Source: Bacillota bacterium
GTDB lineage: Bacteria; Bacillota; UBA4882; UBA10575
DNA: 64,000 bases
Assembly (NCBI GenBank): GCA_012837715.1
Contig: DUQR01000045.1
Location: 115,317-179,316, forward strand
Direction of reading: 5' to 3'
This document shows, piece after piece, positions 44,081-53,513 of this stretch. The notes beneath the pieces are model-generated. The model was not told where the DNA came from. It did no database searches and saw only the letters and a list, made by a program, of their open reading frames with translations. Numbering within the stretch: the first letter of the stretch is position 1; the number at the start of each line of letters is the position of its first letter. Position numbers and translations under genes: made by a program.

Positions 44081-45697
44081 TTGCTAAAAATGAATGCCGT
44101 TAATTTAACTAAGAAAAAAGAATGGGCGGAACTAGGCGTAGCAGTACCTTCCTTTGACTATTCTTCCGTAATTCGCCGGACGCTAGCAGCGCCCACCTGG
44201 GTTCATTTCGGTGCGGGTAACCTTTTCCGCGCCTTCATTGCCGAACTACAACAACTACTTTTGGAAGCAGGTAAAGTCGATACGGGAATCATTGCCACCG
44301 ATACCTTTGATTTTGATCTGATCGACCAAATTTATAAGCCCTATGATAATTTGACACTGCTGGTTTCCTTAAAACCCGACGGGACCACCGTAAAAAAGAT
44401 CATCGCGAGCATCGGCGAGAGTATTAAAGGGGATACCGCCGGTTTGGATCGTCTCCGCACCATCTTTACCAGTCCCACCCTACAAATGGCCAGTTTTACC
44501 ATTACAGAAAAGGGCTATAGTCTTGTCGATCTGTCCAGCCAATTTCTTCCGGTGGTCAAAGCAGATCTAACCGCCGGCCCGGACCAAGCAAAACACGTAA
44601 TGAGTATTATCACCGCCCTCCTCTATTCCCGGTACCAAGCAGGGAAATTACCCCTTGCCTTAGTGAGTATGGATAATTGTTCCCAAAACGGAGCAAAGTT
44701 GCAATCTTCCGTGTTGACCATTGCCGAAGCATGGCTCAAGAAGGGCTTTGTCGATGAAGGTTTCCTTTGCTACCTTCGTGATCAACAGAAGATTAGTTTT
44801 CCCTGGAGCATGATTGATAAAATTACCCCCCGCCCGTCGGAACAAGTGGAAAAACACCTGACAGAACTAGGGATCGAGGGAATGTCACCACTGGTCACTA
44901 GTAAAAATACGTTTGTTGCCCCCTTTGTCAATACCGAAATTCCTCACTATCTTGTTATAGAAGATCAATTCCCGAATGGACGTCCGCCTTTGGAAGAGGC
45001 CGGCGTTTACTTCACTGATCGGGAAACGGTTCAGAAAACGGAACGGATGAAAGTCACAACCTGTCTCAATCCCCTCCATACCGCCCTGGCAGTCTTCGGG
45101 TGTTTGTTAGGATATGACTCCATCGCCGCGGAGATGAAAGATACTGAACTTAAAGCTTTAGTTGAGAAGATCGGCTATGAGGAAGGAATGCCGGTGGTAG
45201 TTGATCCGAAAATCATTAGCCCTCAGGCTTTTATCCATGAGGTAATCACCGAGCGTCTGCCCAACCCGTTCATCCCCGATAGTCCCTTCCGGATTGCTAC
45301 CGACACTTCCCAGAAAATGCCGGTTCGTTTTGGTGAAACCATTAAATCCTATATCGTCCATCCGGATTTAAAAGTCACTGATTTATTCTTTATCCCCTTG
45401 GTCATCGCCGGTTGGTGCCGTTATCTTTTGGGAGTGGACGACAAGTTGATTACCCTTAACCTCAGTAGTGATCCAATGCTGCCGGAATTAAGAAAGGCCT
45501 TGGCTGGGATCAAAGTGGGTATACCCCAGTCTTACCAAGGACAATTACGCCCTATTCTGGCCAATCCGGTCTTATTTGGGGTTGATCTGTGGGAAGTTGG
45601 TCTGGGTAAAAAGATTGAAGGTTTGTTCTTGGAGTTAATTGCTGGAAAAGGTGCCGTTCGTCAGACCCTCGTGAAATACCTGTCAACAGAAGGGTAA
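44081..45697 (+). CDS. uxuB: Fructuronate reductase / D-mannonate oxidoreductase
   Basis: UxuB reduces fructuronate to mannonate with NADH, the step before UxuA. It belongs to the long-chain mannitol dehydrogenase family. HFGAGNLFRAF near residue 42 is the Rossmann motif, MDNCSQNG and MIDKITPRPS are family segments, and KVTTCLNPLHTALAVFG contains the active-site region. Length is 538 residues. TTG 44081 is chosen because GGTGGAG lies 5 nt upstream. It is followed by a strong terminator, closing the uxuAB unit. Confidence 0.92.
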   Translation: MLKMNAVNLTKKKEWAELGVAVPSFDYSSVIRRTLAAPTWVHFGAGNLFRAFIAELQQLLLEAGKVDTGIIATDTFDFDLIDQIYKPYDNLTLLVSLKPDGTTVKKIIASIGESIKGDTAGLDRLRTIFTSPTLQMASFTITEKGYSLVDLSSQFLPVVKADLTAGPDQAKHVMSIITALLYSRYQAGKLPLALVSMDNCSQNGAKLQSSVLTIAEAWLKKGFVDEGFLCYLRDQQKISFPWSMIDKITPRPSEQVEKHLTELGIEGMSPLVTSKNTFVAPFVNTEIPHYLVIEDQFPNGRPPLEEAGVYFTDRETVQKTERMKVTTCLNPLHTALAVFGCLLGYDSIAAEMKDTELKALVEKIGYEEGMPVVVDPKIISPQAFIHEVITERLPNPFIPDSPFRIATDTSQKMPVRFGETIKSYIVHPDLKVTDLFFIPLVIAGWCRYLLGVDDKLITLNLSSDPMLPELRKALAGIKVGIPQSYQGQLRPILANPVLFGVDLWEVGLGKKIEGLFLELIAGKGAVRQTLVKYLSTEG

Positions 45698-45765
45698 ACC
45701 ACCAAGTAGCACCAAGCTTTCAGAGTTAACCTTAACCCAAATAAAGGCGTTACCGAAAGCCAAGA

Positions 45766-45790
45766 AAAAAGGACCTCAGCGGTCCTTTTT
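45766..45790 (+). terminator. uxuB terminator
   Basis: AAAAAGGACC pairs with GGTCCTTTTT around TCAGC. It lies 70 bases after the uxuB stop. Confidence 0.85.
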
Positions 45791-45800
45791 CAAACTTCGC

Positions 45801-45882
45801 GGGCTTTTTCCGTTGTCTTTTGCCTTAAAACACGATATATCGTACTGAAATCCTTTTGATTCAGTTACAACATAAAAAGCTT
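45801..45882. repeat. Dispersed intergenic repeat, copy B
   Basis: This 82-bp copy follows the uxuB terminator. Its ends, GGCTTTTTCCGTTGTCT and the reverse of AGTTACAACATAAAAAGC, are inverted. ATCCTTTTG and the CGATATATCG-type centre match copies A and C. Confidence 0.6.
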
Positions 45883-45971
45883 CCTCTTTTTTAATATCTT
45901 TTTCCCCCGTAAGTCCGTTATTATTGTATAATGATGGTAATTGTAAAATAGGTGAAGGAGAGACGAGTGAG

Positions 45972-46742
45972 ATGCAAAAACCCATTGAATTAGTTGTTAA
46001 GGGGAAAACCTTGCGTGGGATGTATCACTGTCCTGATCAAGAGGGTATTTACCCAACAGTCATTCTCTTTCACGGTTTCACTGGAAATAAGCTGGAAACC
46101 CACCGTATCTTCCTCAAGCTGTCCCGTCGTTTAGTCGCAGAAGGCTTAGCGGCCATCCGTTTCGATTTTTCCGGCTCCGGCGAAAGTGATGGCGATTTTG
46201 AAGAGATGACTTTCAGCAGCGAAGTTAACGAAGCCCAGGAGATTTTGAAATTTGTCCGTTATTTACCCACCACCGATCCGGAACGCATTGGTCTTGTCGG
46301 CTTAAGTATGGGGGGAGCGGTCGCCTCGATCCTGGCCGGAACAAACCCCACCACCATCAAAGCCCTGGTCCTTTGGTCGGCAGCTGGCATTGATACGATT
46401 AAAGATATTTACCATAGTAAAGAAGATACAAAAGCCTATCCCCATAATGAGCAAGGACTTATTGACCTTGGTGGGTTATGGCTAAATACAAATTTCTATG
46501 CCGATTTACAGAACTGGAATACCTACAAAACTCTACAATCCTACCATGGAGCGGCTTTAATTCTCCAGGGAACCAAAGATCAAACCGTACCTCCAGCCAC
46601 GGCCGAACAATATCAAACCGCCCTACAGGGACAAGCTAAACTTGTTTATATTCCGGAAGCGGATCATACTTACAACCGCCATACTTGGGAAGAACAAGTC
46701 CTTACTGAAACGACGGGCTTCTTAAAGAACGTCCTCTTCTAA
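45972..46742 (+). CDS. Alpha/beta hydrolase, feruloyl/cinnamoyl esterase-like
   Basis: The 256-residue protein has a complete catalytic triad: S112 in GLSMGG, D203 in GTKDQTVP and H232 in EADHTY. HGFTGNK with RFDFSGSGESDGDFEEMT is typical of the Est1E-type cinnamoyl esterases that release ferulate from plant cell walls, and of related BAAT-like esterases. No signal peptide, so it acts inside the cell. ATG 45972 is chosen for AAGGAGAG upstream. Its location beside uronate genes fits plant-polymer use, but the substrate is not proven. Confidence 0.82.
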   Translation: MQKPIELVVKGKTLRGMYHCPDQEGIYPTVILFHGFTGNKLETHRIFLKLSRRLVAEGLAAIRFDFSGSGESDGDFEEMTFSSEVNEAQEILKFVRYLPTTDPERIGLVGLSMGGAVASILAGTNPTTIKALVLWSAAGIDTIKDIYHSKEDTKAYPHNEQGLIDLGGLWLNTNFYADLQNWNTYKTLQSYHGAALILQGTKDQTVPPATAEQYQTALQGQAKLVYIPEADHTYNRHTWEEQVLTETTGFLKNVLF

Positions 46743-46743
46743 A

Positions 46744-47433
46744 CTAATCTTTTACATCAAGGCCACCAAATAAAACAAAGGCGTTAATGCGCAACTTGGG
46801 ACCGGTAAGCCCTTCCGGTCCTCCTTGTTTTGTTCTTTGGTCCTCGATTCCGCCAAAGATCGGGAATCCTTTGATCTCAACGGCCCATTCTTCTGGCAAA
46901 ATGAGGTCAACCCCACCGAATACAGCCTGAATGTTAATGACATTGACGCCTTCGGGCAGCTCCGAGCCACGTAGGTCAAGAGTAACACCACCAAACAACG
47001 CGGTTAAATTCCCCCCGAGAAAGCTAGGTGAAGCAATCCGCCGCTCTACATTCCCAAATATTACCAAGGTGTCCACGGCGTTTTCGGGCGTTGTATCCGC
47101 AGCACGCCGCCGGCCGCTCCCCAAATTGAACAGGAGAATCAACCCGAACAAAATCAGAAGAAGAGGCCAGACTAATTTGAACTGCGCCGCATCAATTATG
47201 CCCAGCCGACGTAATTGAAAAGCACCGCCGATATAGATCAAAATAAAGGCAAAAAGGTTGGTAAAACGAGAACTAACCAACTGATGCAGACCAAGGATGA
47301 TCAGAAGCAGCGGCCACCAGGTGCGGAGCCTCAAATCAAAGGAAGTAACCCCCAGATTATTCAGGAGGATCAACAGACCGATGATAATAAGGATTAAGGC
47401 CAAAAGTAAATGGTTTTTTGATGAATTTGCCAT
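46744..47433 (-). CDS. LiaF-like membrane protein
   Basis: Four hydrophobic segments fill the first 105 residues (DUF5668-like), followed by a beta-rich C-terminal domain. It has repeated FGG turns: IFGNVERRI, LFGGVTLDLR, VFGGVDLILP, IFGGIED and LFGGLDV. This repeat pattern is that of the LiaF/YvqF C-terminal domain, which in Bacillus restrains the LiaRS cell-envelope stress system. No two-component genes are next to it. ATG 47433 is chosen for AGAAGG 7 nt upstream. It converges on the esterase with a 1-base gap. Confidence 0.82.
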   Translation of the reverse strand: MANSSKNHLLLALILIIIGLLILLNNLGVTSFDLRLRTWWPLLLIILGLHQLVSSRFTNLFAFILIYIGGAFQLRRLGIIDAAQFKLVWPLLLILFGLILLFNLGSGRRRAADTTPENAVDTLVIFGNVERRIASPSFLGGNLTALFGGVTLDLRGSELPEGVNVINIQAVFGGVDLILPEEWAVEIKGFPIFGGIEDQRTKQGGPEGLTGPKLRINAFVLFGGLDVKD

Positions 47434-47693
47434 GATCAAACCTTCTTTCCCGGAAAATAACTATTAAAATAATTCCTGCCCCACCGGATATTTCCTTTTT
47501 TTCGGTTCAAATATTTATCATACGAAAGAGGCGGGTTCCCGTATAGGAAAGAATTGTTTGAGCCATTACTATACTAGCTGGCACTTATCCTACCGGCCAA
47601 CACCCCGCCCCCAATGAAGTCTCTGGTCTTCATATTCACGGTTAATGAGAACAGGTTAACAGAAATCCCCCGGGAGGAATAAGGAGAGCATCA

Positions 47694-48143
47694 ATGGATC
47701 TTTTTTGGAAAGGTTTTTTATCCGGTAGCGGCAGTGGCATTATGCTAAATTTATGGGGTTTCTTTATAAAAAACCTGCTGCCTGTCGCCAACCGGAACTA
47801 CGTAGATTGGACGGCCGTCATCATTTCTGGAGTCCTCCCGACTACATGGTATGAATTTCTTTACGCCCTCATTACTAATCTTATATGGTGTGGCTTTTTA
47901 GGGATCCTCTTCGCCTATCTTTTACCTAAACTTACTTCCGATCGCTTTTTACTTAAAGGAGCGATCTACGGTTTTATGATCGGTTTCTTGATCCATGGCA
48001 GCGCCATCCTCTTACGAATGCCCTTCTTCACCATGATTCCTTTCCGCACGTCCTCCAGTCTTGCCTTTGGCGGTCTTCTTTGGGGGGTATTAACCGCCGC
48101 CCTCCTCCGCTGGTTAGAGAGGAAAGACCAGAGTAGGATGTAA
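47694..48143 (+). CDS. Hypothetical four-helix membrane protein
   Basis: The 149-residue protein has about four hydrophobic segments and no recognised motif. A glycine-rich GSGSGIMLNLWGFF start and RFLLKGAIYGFMIGFLIHG in the middle recall small DUF membrane proteins of Bacillota, but I cannot name a family. GGAATAAGGAGAG gives a good ribosome site, and a terminator follows. It is probably transcribed alone. Confidence 0.7.
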   Translation: MDLFWKGFLSGSGSGIMLNLWGFFIKNLLPVANRNYVDWTAVIISGVLPTTWYEFLYALITNLIWCGFLGILFAYLLPKLTSDRFLLKGAIYGFMIGFLIHGSAILLRMPFFTMIPFRTSSSLAFGGLLWGVLTAALLRWLERKDQSRM

Positions 48144-48164
48144 CTTGATCAACCCCACTTTAAT

Positions 48165-48194
48165 TCCTCAGTCGCTATGCTGGGGATTTTTTTT
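48165..48194 (+). terminator. Terminator of the membrane protein gene
   Basis: TCCTCAG (48165-48171) pairs with CTGGGGA (48180-48186), one G-U pair, then eight T. Confidence 0.8.
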
Positions 48195-48286
48195 ATCCAA
48201 CGCAAAAAGTGTCTTTGGCAACCAAGGTAAAACCGGGATTTGATCAAACACAGTTCAGGCAGATCAGCAAAGACTAATTTATCAGA

Positions 48287-48323
48287 AAATATTGCCTTTT
48301 GCCGCCTTGAGCAGGCAATATTT
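48287..48323. repeat. Inverted repeat upstream of the chemoreceptor gene
   Basis: AAATATTGCC (48287-48296) and GGCAATATTT (48314-48323) form a perfect 10-bp inverted repeat with a 17-base spacer. It lies just before the sigma-D-like promoter and has no T-run, so an operator is more likely than a terminator. Confidence 0.45.
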
Positions 48324-48338
48324 AACCAAAATAGTCAT

Positions 48339-48364
48339 TAAGAATTTTCTTAGAAGACCGATAT
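48339..48364 (+). promoter_or_regulatory. Sigma-D (FliA-type) promoter of the chemoreceptor
   Basis: TAAG (48339-48342), 14 bp, ACCGATAT (48357-48364) closely fits the sigma-D consensus TAAA-N14-16-GCCGATAT. The gene downstream encodes a chemoreceptor, the expected type of target. Confidence 0.6.
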
Positions 48365-48410
48365 AAGACTCAGACTCAATAATCGAGACGCAATGAGAAA
48401 GGTGATCGCA

Positions 48411-50552
48411 GTGAAGATATGGACCAAAAAAAGTAATCCTCTTGACCATTCCAATTCTCAGAACCAGCAGACCTCCTTCAATTCAATTTATCTCCGCCTT
48501 TTCCCCAATTTTATCAAATTTATCTGTAAATTCTCAATCCAGCGGCGTTTAATCGTCTTCTTTATGCTTCTATCCACGATCCCCGTATTTTTAGTCGGAA
48601 CGGCTTCTTATTCCTCATCACGCCGCACTGTTGTCGACAAAATAACCAATTACTCCTTGGAAAACTTAATGCAGTCGGCATCAAATTTGAGAGCACAAAT
48701 CCAAAAATACGAAGACTTCTCCGTGCAACTGCAAGTCAATCTCAGACACCAACACGAGATCAAAGATTACATAATTAATCACGCTCCCTCGGCTAAAGAA
48801 AATATTCTTAAATTATTCGACGATTTTCTTGGTTTTGACACCAATATTAAATGCCACCTCTTAGGTTCCCTGGATGACTTTACCCATGTTGGCACCGGTT
48901 ATGCTAATTCTGAAACCACTCTTACTCATTTAAAACAAAATCCCGTTTATCAGGAGGCTTTAGCGCATCCGGGCCAAATTTGTTGGGGGGTGATGGGCAC
49001 CGACCTTTTAATGGTTCGGATCCTTACCGATCTGGCCAATGGTGAGCCTTTAAGTGTATTTGCTATTGTGCTTAATGGTCTACGGATTAATCAACTTTTA
49101 AACGTCATCCCCACAGAAGAGACTGATGTTTCTTCCCTTGAGGAGCATTATTCCATCCTCGTGAAGCTTGATGGTGAAATCTTATCCTCCCCCCATCGCG
49201 AACAGATTGGCACCGCGATTACCGATTTACTCCACGGTGGAACCATTACCGATCTTTTACAGCACAACCAACGCCAACAAGGGTCTTTCTCTGATCGTTT
49301 GGACAACGGGAAAGTCTTAGTCACCTATAACCAAATACCGGCAAAAAATTGGTATATTCTTAGTCTTGCCCACCATGATTTCTTGTTTAAAGAGATTAAT
49401 AACTCCGGCTTATTTACCTTTGTTATTGAACTGCTCATGATTCTTATCTCCTTTGGGCTTTCGTACGGGGTCTATCTCAGTATTTCCCTCCCCCTTGACC
49501 AGGTGAAAGAGGCTATGGGCAAAGCGGCAAATGGCGATCTAACTTTAAAAGTTAATGTTCAGACCATGGATGAACTTAACGCCCTCGGCAACAGTTTTAA
49601 CCAAATGATCAGGCAAATTGCGGTATTAATTCAAGAGACTAAAATAGCAACCGCTTCGGTCTCTGAACGCAGTAAGATTTTAGAATCCAATTCCCAACAG
49701 TCGGCCCACTCGGCGGAGGCAGTAGCCCTAGCGGCAACAGAAATTACCAAAGGCACAATCGAACAAACAACGGAAGCAGAAAAAACTGCCCGGCAGATGA
49801 CGGTTTTGGGCGAAGAGATTGATGTGGCCGCGGCCAAATTCTATGAGGTGGAGCAGATCACCAACCACACGCGTGACCTAAGCACGCAATCGAAATCGAT
49901 TATGGAGGAGCTAATCCAAAAAGCAACTGAAACCAACCGGATCACCGCTACCATCACTACTGATATCAACGGGTTAAATAAACACTCCGAAGAGATTAGG
50001 GACGTCACTGAATTAATTGCCAATATTGCCGAACAAACCAACCTTTTATCGCTAAATGCCGCCATTGAAGCGGCCCGCGCCCATGAACTAGGTGCCGGAT
50101 TTGCTGTGGTGGCCGATGAAGTTAATAAATTGGCCAATCGGACCAACACTGCAGCAGAGGCGATTAACCGGATTCTTAAAGCCATCGAGGAGCGGGCTCA
50201 AAACTCCACCGCCAATGTGACCAAAGCCCACCAAATTGTTCTCGACCAATTAGAAGTCGTATCCCAAACCCAGAAAACCTTTGACGAAATCATTCAAGGG
50301 ATGGATTTAATCGTCAAGCGGATCACCGACGTCAACGATCATGTGCAACGAATTAAAGAAGTTAAGGATGAAACCACCCAATCCATCCTAAACATTAGTG
50401 CTATTTCCGAAGAATCGGCTTCGTCGTCCGAAGAAGTATCTGCTTCTATTCAAGAACAAGCAGCAATTAGTGAACAAGTGAGAAAACTGGCTAATGAATT
50501 AAATACATTGGCAAAAAAACTAGTTGATTCAATTACTAAATTTACCATCTAA
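48411..50552 (+). CDS. Methyl-accepting chemotaxis protein
   Basis: The protein has a basic N-terminus, a first membrane segment (about 45-65), a large extracellular sensor region (about 66-335, Cache-like), a second segment (about 340-362) and HAMP (about 363-415). A long cytoplasmic signalling domain follows. The hairpin tip [19 protein letters not shown] is clear; it continues [14 protein letters not shown], where most receptors have GExGRGF. The ligand is unknown. GTG 48411 is chosen because AAAGGTGATC lies 5-6 nt upstream; ATG 48393 has no site. A sigma-D-like promoter precedes it, so the organism is probably motile. Confidence 0.93.
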   Translation: MKIWTKKSNPLDHSNSQNQQTSFNSIYLRLFPNFIKFICKFSIQRRLIVFFMLLSTIPVFLVGTASYSSSRRTVVDKITNYSLENLMQSASNLRAQIQKYEDFSVQLQVNLRHQHEIKDYIINHAPSAKENILKLFDDFLGFDTNIKCHLLGSLDDFTHVGTGYANSETTLTHLKQNPVYQEALAHPGQICWGVMGTDLLMVRILTDLANGEPLSVFAIVLNGLRINQLLNVIPTEETDVSSLEEHYSILVKLDGEILSSPHREQIGTAITDLLHGGTITDLLQHNQRQQGSFSDRLDNGKVLVTYNQIPAKNWYILSLAHHDFLFKEINNSGLFTFVIELLMILISFGLSYGVYLSISLPLDQVKEAMGKAANGDLTLKVNVQTMDELNALGNSFNQMIRQIAVLIQETKIATASVSERSKILESNSQQSAHSAEAVALAATEITKGTIEQTTEAEKTARQMTVLGEEIDVAAAKFYEVEQITNHTRDLSTQSKSIMEELIQKATETNRITATITTDINGLNKHSEEIRDVTELIANIAEQTNLLSLNAAIEAARAHELGAGFAVVADEVNKLANRTNTAAEAINRILKAIEERAQNSTANVTKAHQIVLDQLEVVSQTQKTFDEIIQGMDLIVKRITDVNDHVQRIKEVKDETTQSILNISAISEESASSSEEVSASIQEQAAISEQVRKLANELNTLAKKLVDSITKFTI

Positions 50553-50580
50553 TCCTAGAGCTTTGGCCTAAAGCACAAGA

Positions 50581-50612
50581 AAGGGACCTCCGCTCCTAAC
50601 CGAAGGTCCCTT
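50581..50612. terminator. Bidirectional terminator between chemoreceptor and his operon
   Basis: AAGGGACCT (50581-50589) pairs with AGGTCCCTT (50604-50612). A T-rich tail follows on both strands. It lies between two convergent genes. Confidence 0.75.
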
Positions 50613-50632
50613 TTGTCTTGTCCAATTATTAG

Positions 50633-51283
50633 TCAGCGCCGCCGCCTCAATTCCCCAAAAACATCTGATAATTCAACGTCCTGTTGAACCAGGAGAACCA
50701 AGAGATGATAAATAAGGTCGGCCGTCTCGTAAACCATTTCCTCTTTACTCTCATTTTTGGCGGCAATAATCACTTCCGCATTCTCCTCACCAACCTTTTT
50801 GAGGATCTTGTCAATACCCTCCTGAAAAAGATAAGTGGTATAGGACTTGGCAGGCATCAGCTGACGGCGTTCTTGAATCAGATCGTATAATTCATATAAA
50901 ATAGCCGGCCCTTCCCGACCAGCAGCGTAACTTGACTTCGGATCGATCCTCTTCGTCTCGATCTCTTTTCCTTCCATATCCCGGTAAAAACAGGAGTAAT
51001 GGCCGGTGTGGCATGCCGTCCCGGTCTGTTCCACCAGAATGAGCAGAGCATCATAATCGCAATCAAAGCGCATGGCTTTGACTTTTTGGCGATGTCCGGA
51101 AGTTTCTCCTTTCATCCACAAACAATTGCGACTCCGGGAATAAAACCAGGTGTACCCAGTCTCTTTGGTACGGGTAAAGGCTTCGGCATTCATATAAGCG
51201 AGCATTAAGACCTGACCACTTTGCTCGTCCTGGACGACAACCGGAACCAGACCCTTTTCATCAAAGCGTATAGTATCCATCAT
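50633..51283 (-). CDS. hisIE: Phosphoribosyl-AMP cyclohydrolase / phosphoribosyl-ATP pyrophosphohydrolase
   Basis: HisIE performs steps 2 and 3 of histidine synthesis. The HisI domain (1-115) has [26 protein letters not shown] and the metal ligands in DCDYDALL and ACHTG-x-SCF. The HisE domain (about 125-215) has [15 protein letters not shown] and [13 protein letters not shown]. The 216-residue fusion is the common form. The ATG overlaps the hisF stop (TAATG). It is last in the operon and is followed by a terminator. Confidence 0.95.
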   Translation of the reverse strand: MMDTIRFDEKGLVPVVVQDEQSGQVLMLAYMNAEAFTRTKETGYTWFYSRSRNCLWMKGETSGHRQKVKAMRFDCDYDALLILVEQTGTACHTGHYSCFYRDMEGKEIETKRIDPKSSYAAGREGPAILYELYDLIQERRQLMPAKSYTTYLFQEGIDKILKKVGEENAEVIIAAKNESKEEMVYETADLIYHLLVLLVQQDVELSDVFGELRRRR

Positions 51284-52038
51284 TATCTTACGTTCACTCC
51301 TTTAGCGGCAAGAAATTGCTTGGCTTCGGCGATAGTATACTGGCGCTCATGGAAGATGGAGGCACAAAGTAAGCCGTCGGCTTTACCCTTATCAATTGCT
51401 TCCCAAAGGTGTTCAAGGCGCCCGGCCCCACCGGAAGCGATCACTGGAATGGTCACCCGTTCACTCACGGCTGCCGTTAGTTCCAGATCATAACCGTCTT
51501 TGGTCCCATCCTTGTCCATACTGGTTAAGAGAATCTCTCCCGCGCCAAGTTGCTCTACCTTAATTGCCCACTGAATCGCGTTCCACGCGGTAGCCTGTTG
51601 ACCTCCATTGGTATATACCCGCCACAACCCTTCTGTCTCTTGGCGGGCATCAATCGCGGCCACTAGACACTGACGACCGAATTCTTTAGCGCTCACGGTT
51701 AAAAGCTCCGGATCCCTGACCGCCGCTGAATTGATCGCAACTTTGGTGGCGCCCGCCGCTAATAACTGGCGGATATCATCAATGGTTCTTACCCCCCCGC
51801 CTACCGTCAAGGGAATCGAAAGGACCCGGGCTGTTCTGCGGACGACATCCACCATGGTCTGCCTGCCTTCATTGGTGGCGCTAATATCGAGAAAGACCAA
51901 TTCATCCGCGCCGGCTTGATCATAATAAGCCGCCAACTCCACCGGATCCCCCGCATCCCGTAAATTTTGAAAATGGATACCCTTAACCACTCTCCCTTTG
52001 TGAACATCGAGACAGGGGATTATTCTTTTTGCCCGCAC
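51283..52038 (-). CDS. hisF: Imidazole glycerol phosphate synthase cyclase subunit
   Basis: HisF takes ammonia, normally from HisH, and closes the imidazole ring to IGP and AICAR. The (beta/alpha)8 start [19 protein letters not shown] has the catalytic Asp; IDARQ and [12 protein letters not shown] carry the second. Phosphate motifs GGGV and SGGAG are present. GTG 52038 is chosen as giving MRAKRIIPC with GGAG about 9 nt upstream; ATG codons at 52047 to 52056 are alternatives. No hisH is present in the operon. Confidence 0.95.
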   Translation of the reverse strand: MRAKRIIPCLDVHKGRVVKGIHFQNLRDAGDPVELAAYYDQAGADELVFLDISATNEGRQTMVDVVRRTARVLSIPLTVGGGVRTIDDIRQLLAAGATKVAINSAAVRDPELLTVSAKEFGRQCLVAAIDARQETEGLWRVYTNGGQQATAWNAIQWAIKVEQLGAGEILLTSMDKDGTKDGYDLELTAAVSERVTIPVIASGGAGRLEHLWEAIDKGKADGLLCASIFHERQYTIAEAKQFLAAKGVNVR

Positions 52039-52098
52039 CTCAACCATCTCCATCATCTAGATTTTCGCCTCAAGGTTCAAAACGACCTAATTAATCGC

Positions 52099-52839
52099 TC
52101 ACCTGCTCAATCCAACTTCCGCCAAGACATCGGCCAGACGAAGTTTTCCGTCATAAAGCGCTTTACCGATGATGATACCGGCAACACCAATCTCCTCCAG
52201 CGCTAGCAACTCCTTAATATTGGCTAATGAGGAAACTCCTCCCGACGCAATGATCTTAAGACCTGTTTTTAAGGCCATATTTTTAGTCGCAGCGATATTT
52301 GGTCCCGCTAACAATCCATCTCGGCTGATATCGGTAAAAACCGCCGTTGTAATCCCGCAGTTTCTCATCTGGACGCCAAAATCTTCCGCGGAAACCGGCG
52401 CCGTCGAAACCCATCCTTCCACCGCGACCAGCCCCTCGCGGGCATCTATCCCGAGCACGATCTTTTCCGGACCGAATTCCCCCAACAGTTCCTCGATAAA
52501 GACAGGATTCGAAACAGCTTTGGTACCGATGATGACCCGCGCAGCCCCGACCCCTAAGATTCTTTTCACCTGTTCCCGGCTGCGTAACCCGCCGCCGACC
52601 TGAAAAGGGATCTTTACCGCCTGCGCAATTTTTTCGATGGATTTTAAGTTTTGGGTCGAACCGGTAAAAGCGCCATCCAGATCCACCACATGTAACCAGG
52701 CCGCACCGTCTTCCACGAACCTTTTCGCCACTTCCTCCGGCTGGGCCGAATAAACCGTCTTTTGGTCGCTCCTTCCTTGGACCAGACGAACACAGTGACC
52801 ATCTTTCAGGTCAATTGCAGGAAAAATGATCATTCGCAT
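52099..52839 (-). CDS. hisA: ProFAR isomerase
   Basis: HisA isomerises ProFAR to PRFAR, the substrate of HisF/HisH. The TIM barrel starts with FPAIDLKDGHCVRLVQG, bearing the catalytic Asp; the second is in TDISRDGLLAGPN. GGGLRS and ASGGVSS are the phosphate-binding turns. Length is 246 residues. An 81-base gap separates it from hisB, in an operon whose other genes nearly touch or overlap. Confidence 0.95.
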   Translation of the reverse strand: MRMIIFPAIDLKDGHCVRLVQGRSDQKTVYSAQPEEVAKRFVEDGAAWLHVVDLDGAFTGSTQNLKSIEKIAQAVKIPFQVGGGLRSREQVKRILGVGAARVIIGTKAVSNPVFIEELLGEFGPEKIVLGIDAREGLVAVEGWVSTAPVSAEDFGVQMRNCGITTAVFTDISRDGLLAGPNIAATKNMALKTGLKIIASGGVSSLANIKELLALEEIGVAGIIIGKALYDGKLRLADVLAEVGLSR

Positions 52840-52919
52840 CGCTCCAATTTTATTTTCCTAATTTACTATTTTTACCATGCACAAATGGTTTATGTTCTCA
52901 CCCCTGTTTCGCTAAGTTT

Positions 52920-53513
52920 TCAGAGTATTTTCTTGGAACTCCAGACTCCTTCGATCCGTGGTTCAATCGTAATCGCCTTTTTTAGCGCCCGACCAAAAGC
53001 CTTAAAGACCGCCTCGAGAATATGGTGGTCGTTTTTTCCCCGAATCAAATCAATATGAAGGTTCATTCCGGCATTATTCGCCACGGCTTGAAAAAACTCT
53101 TTTCCGTTTTCCGTCGCAAAATTACCGATCCGCTCCCTATTTAGTTCCACGTTATAAACCAAATAAGAACGGCCCGAAAGATCGAGGACCACCCGGACCA
53201 AGGCCTCATCCATGGGAACCGTTGCTTCCCCGTACCGGGTAATCCCTTTCTTCTCCTTTAAGGCCATTTTTAAGGCTTGCCCCAAGCAAATCCCCACATC
53301 TTCCACGGTATGGTGGTCATCAACGGCTATGTCGCCCTTGGCTACGACTTTAAGGTCGCAGAGACTATGTACGGAGAAAAGGGTTAACATATGACTAAAA
53401 AAGGGGATCTCAGTATCAATCTGGTGCTGGCCGGAGCCGTCTAGAGCCAATTGCAACTGAATTTCCGTTTCCGCTGTTTTCCTTAGGATCTCACCGGTTC
53501 TCTCTTCCGCCAT
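52920..53513 (-). CDS. hisB: Imidazoleglycerol-phosphate dehydratase
   Basis: HisB dehydrates IGP to imidazole acetol phosphate. The metal motifs VDDHHTVEDVGI and GKNDHHILEA are present, and RYGEATVPMDEAL lies between them. Only the dehydratase domain is present; the phosphatase domain of enterobacterial HisB is absent, as is usual in Bacillota. ATG 53513 is chosen for AAAGGAGA upstream and overlaps hisD by 23 bases. Length is 197 residues. Confidence 0.95.
   Translation of the reverse strand: MAEERTGEILRKTAETEIQLQLALDGSGQHQIDTEIPFFSHMLTLFSVHSLCDLKVVAKGDIAVDDHHTVEDVGICLGQALKMALKEKKGITRYGEATVPMDEALVRVVLDLSGRSYLVYNVELNRERIGNFATENGKEFFQAVANNAGMNLHIDLIRGKNDHHILEAVFKAFGRALKKAITIEPRIEGVWSSKKIL

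Noticed and set aside
48186..48215. CCAACGCAAAAAGTG as another copy of the dispersed repeat
   Set aside because: Only about 13 bases match one end and the remainder is a gene terminator; could be chance.
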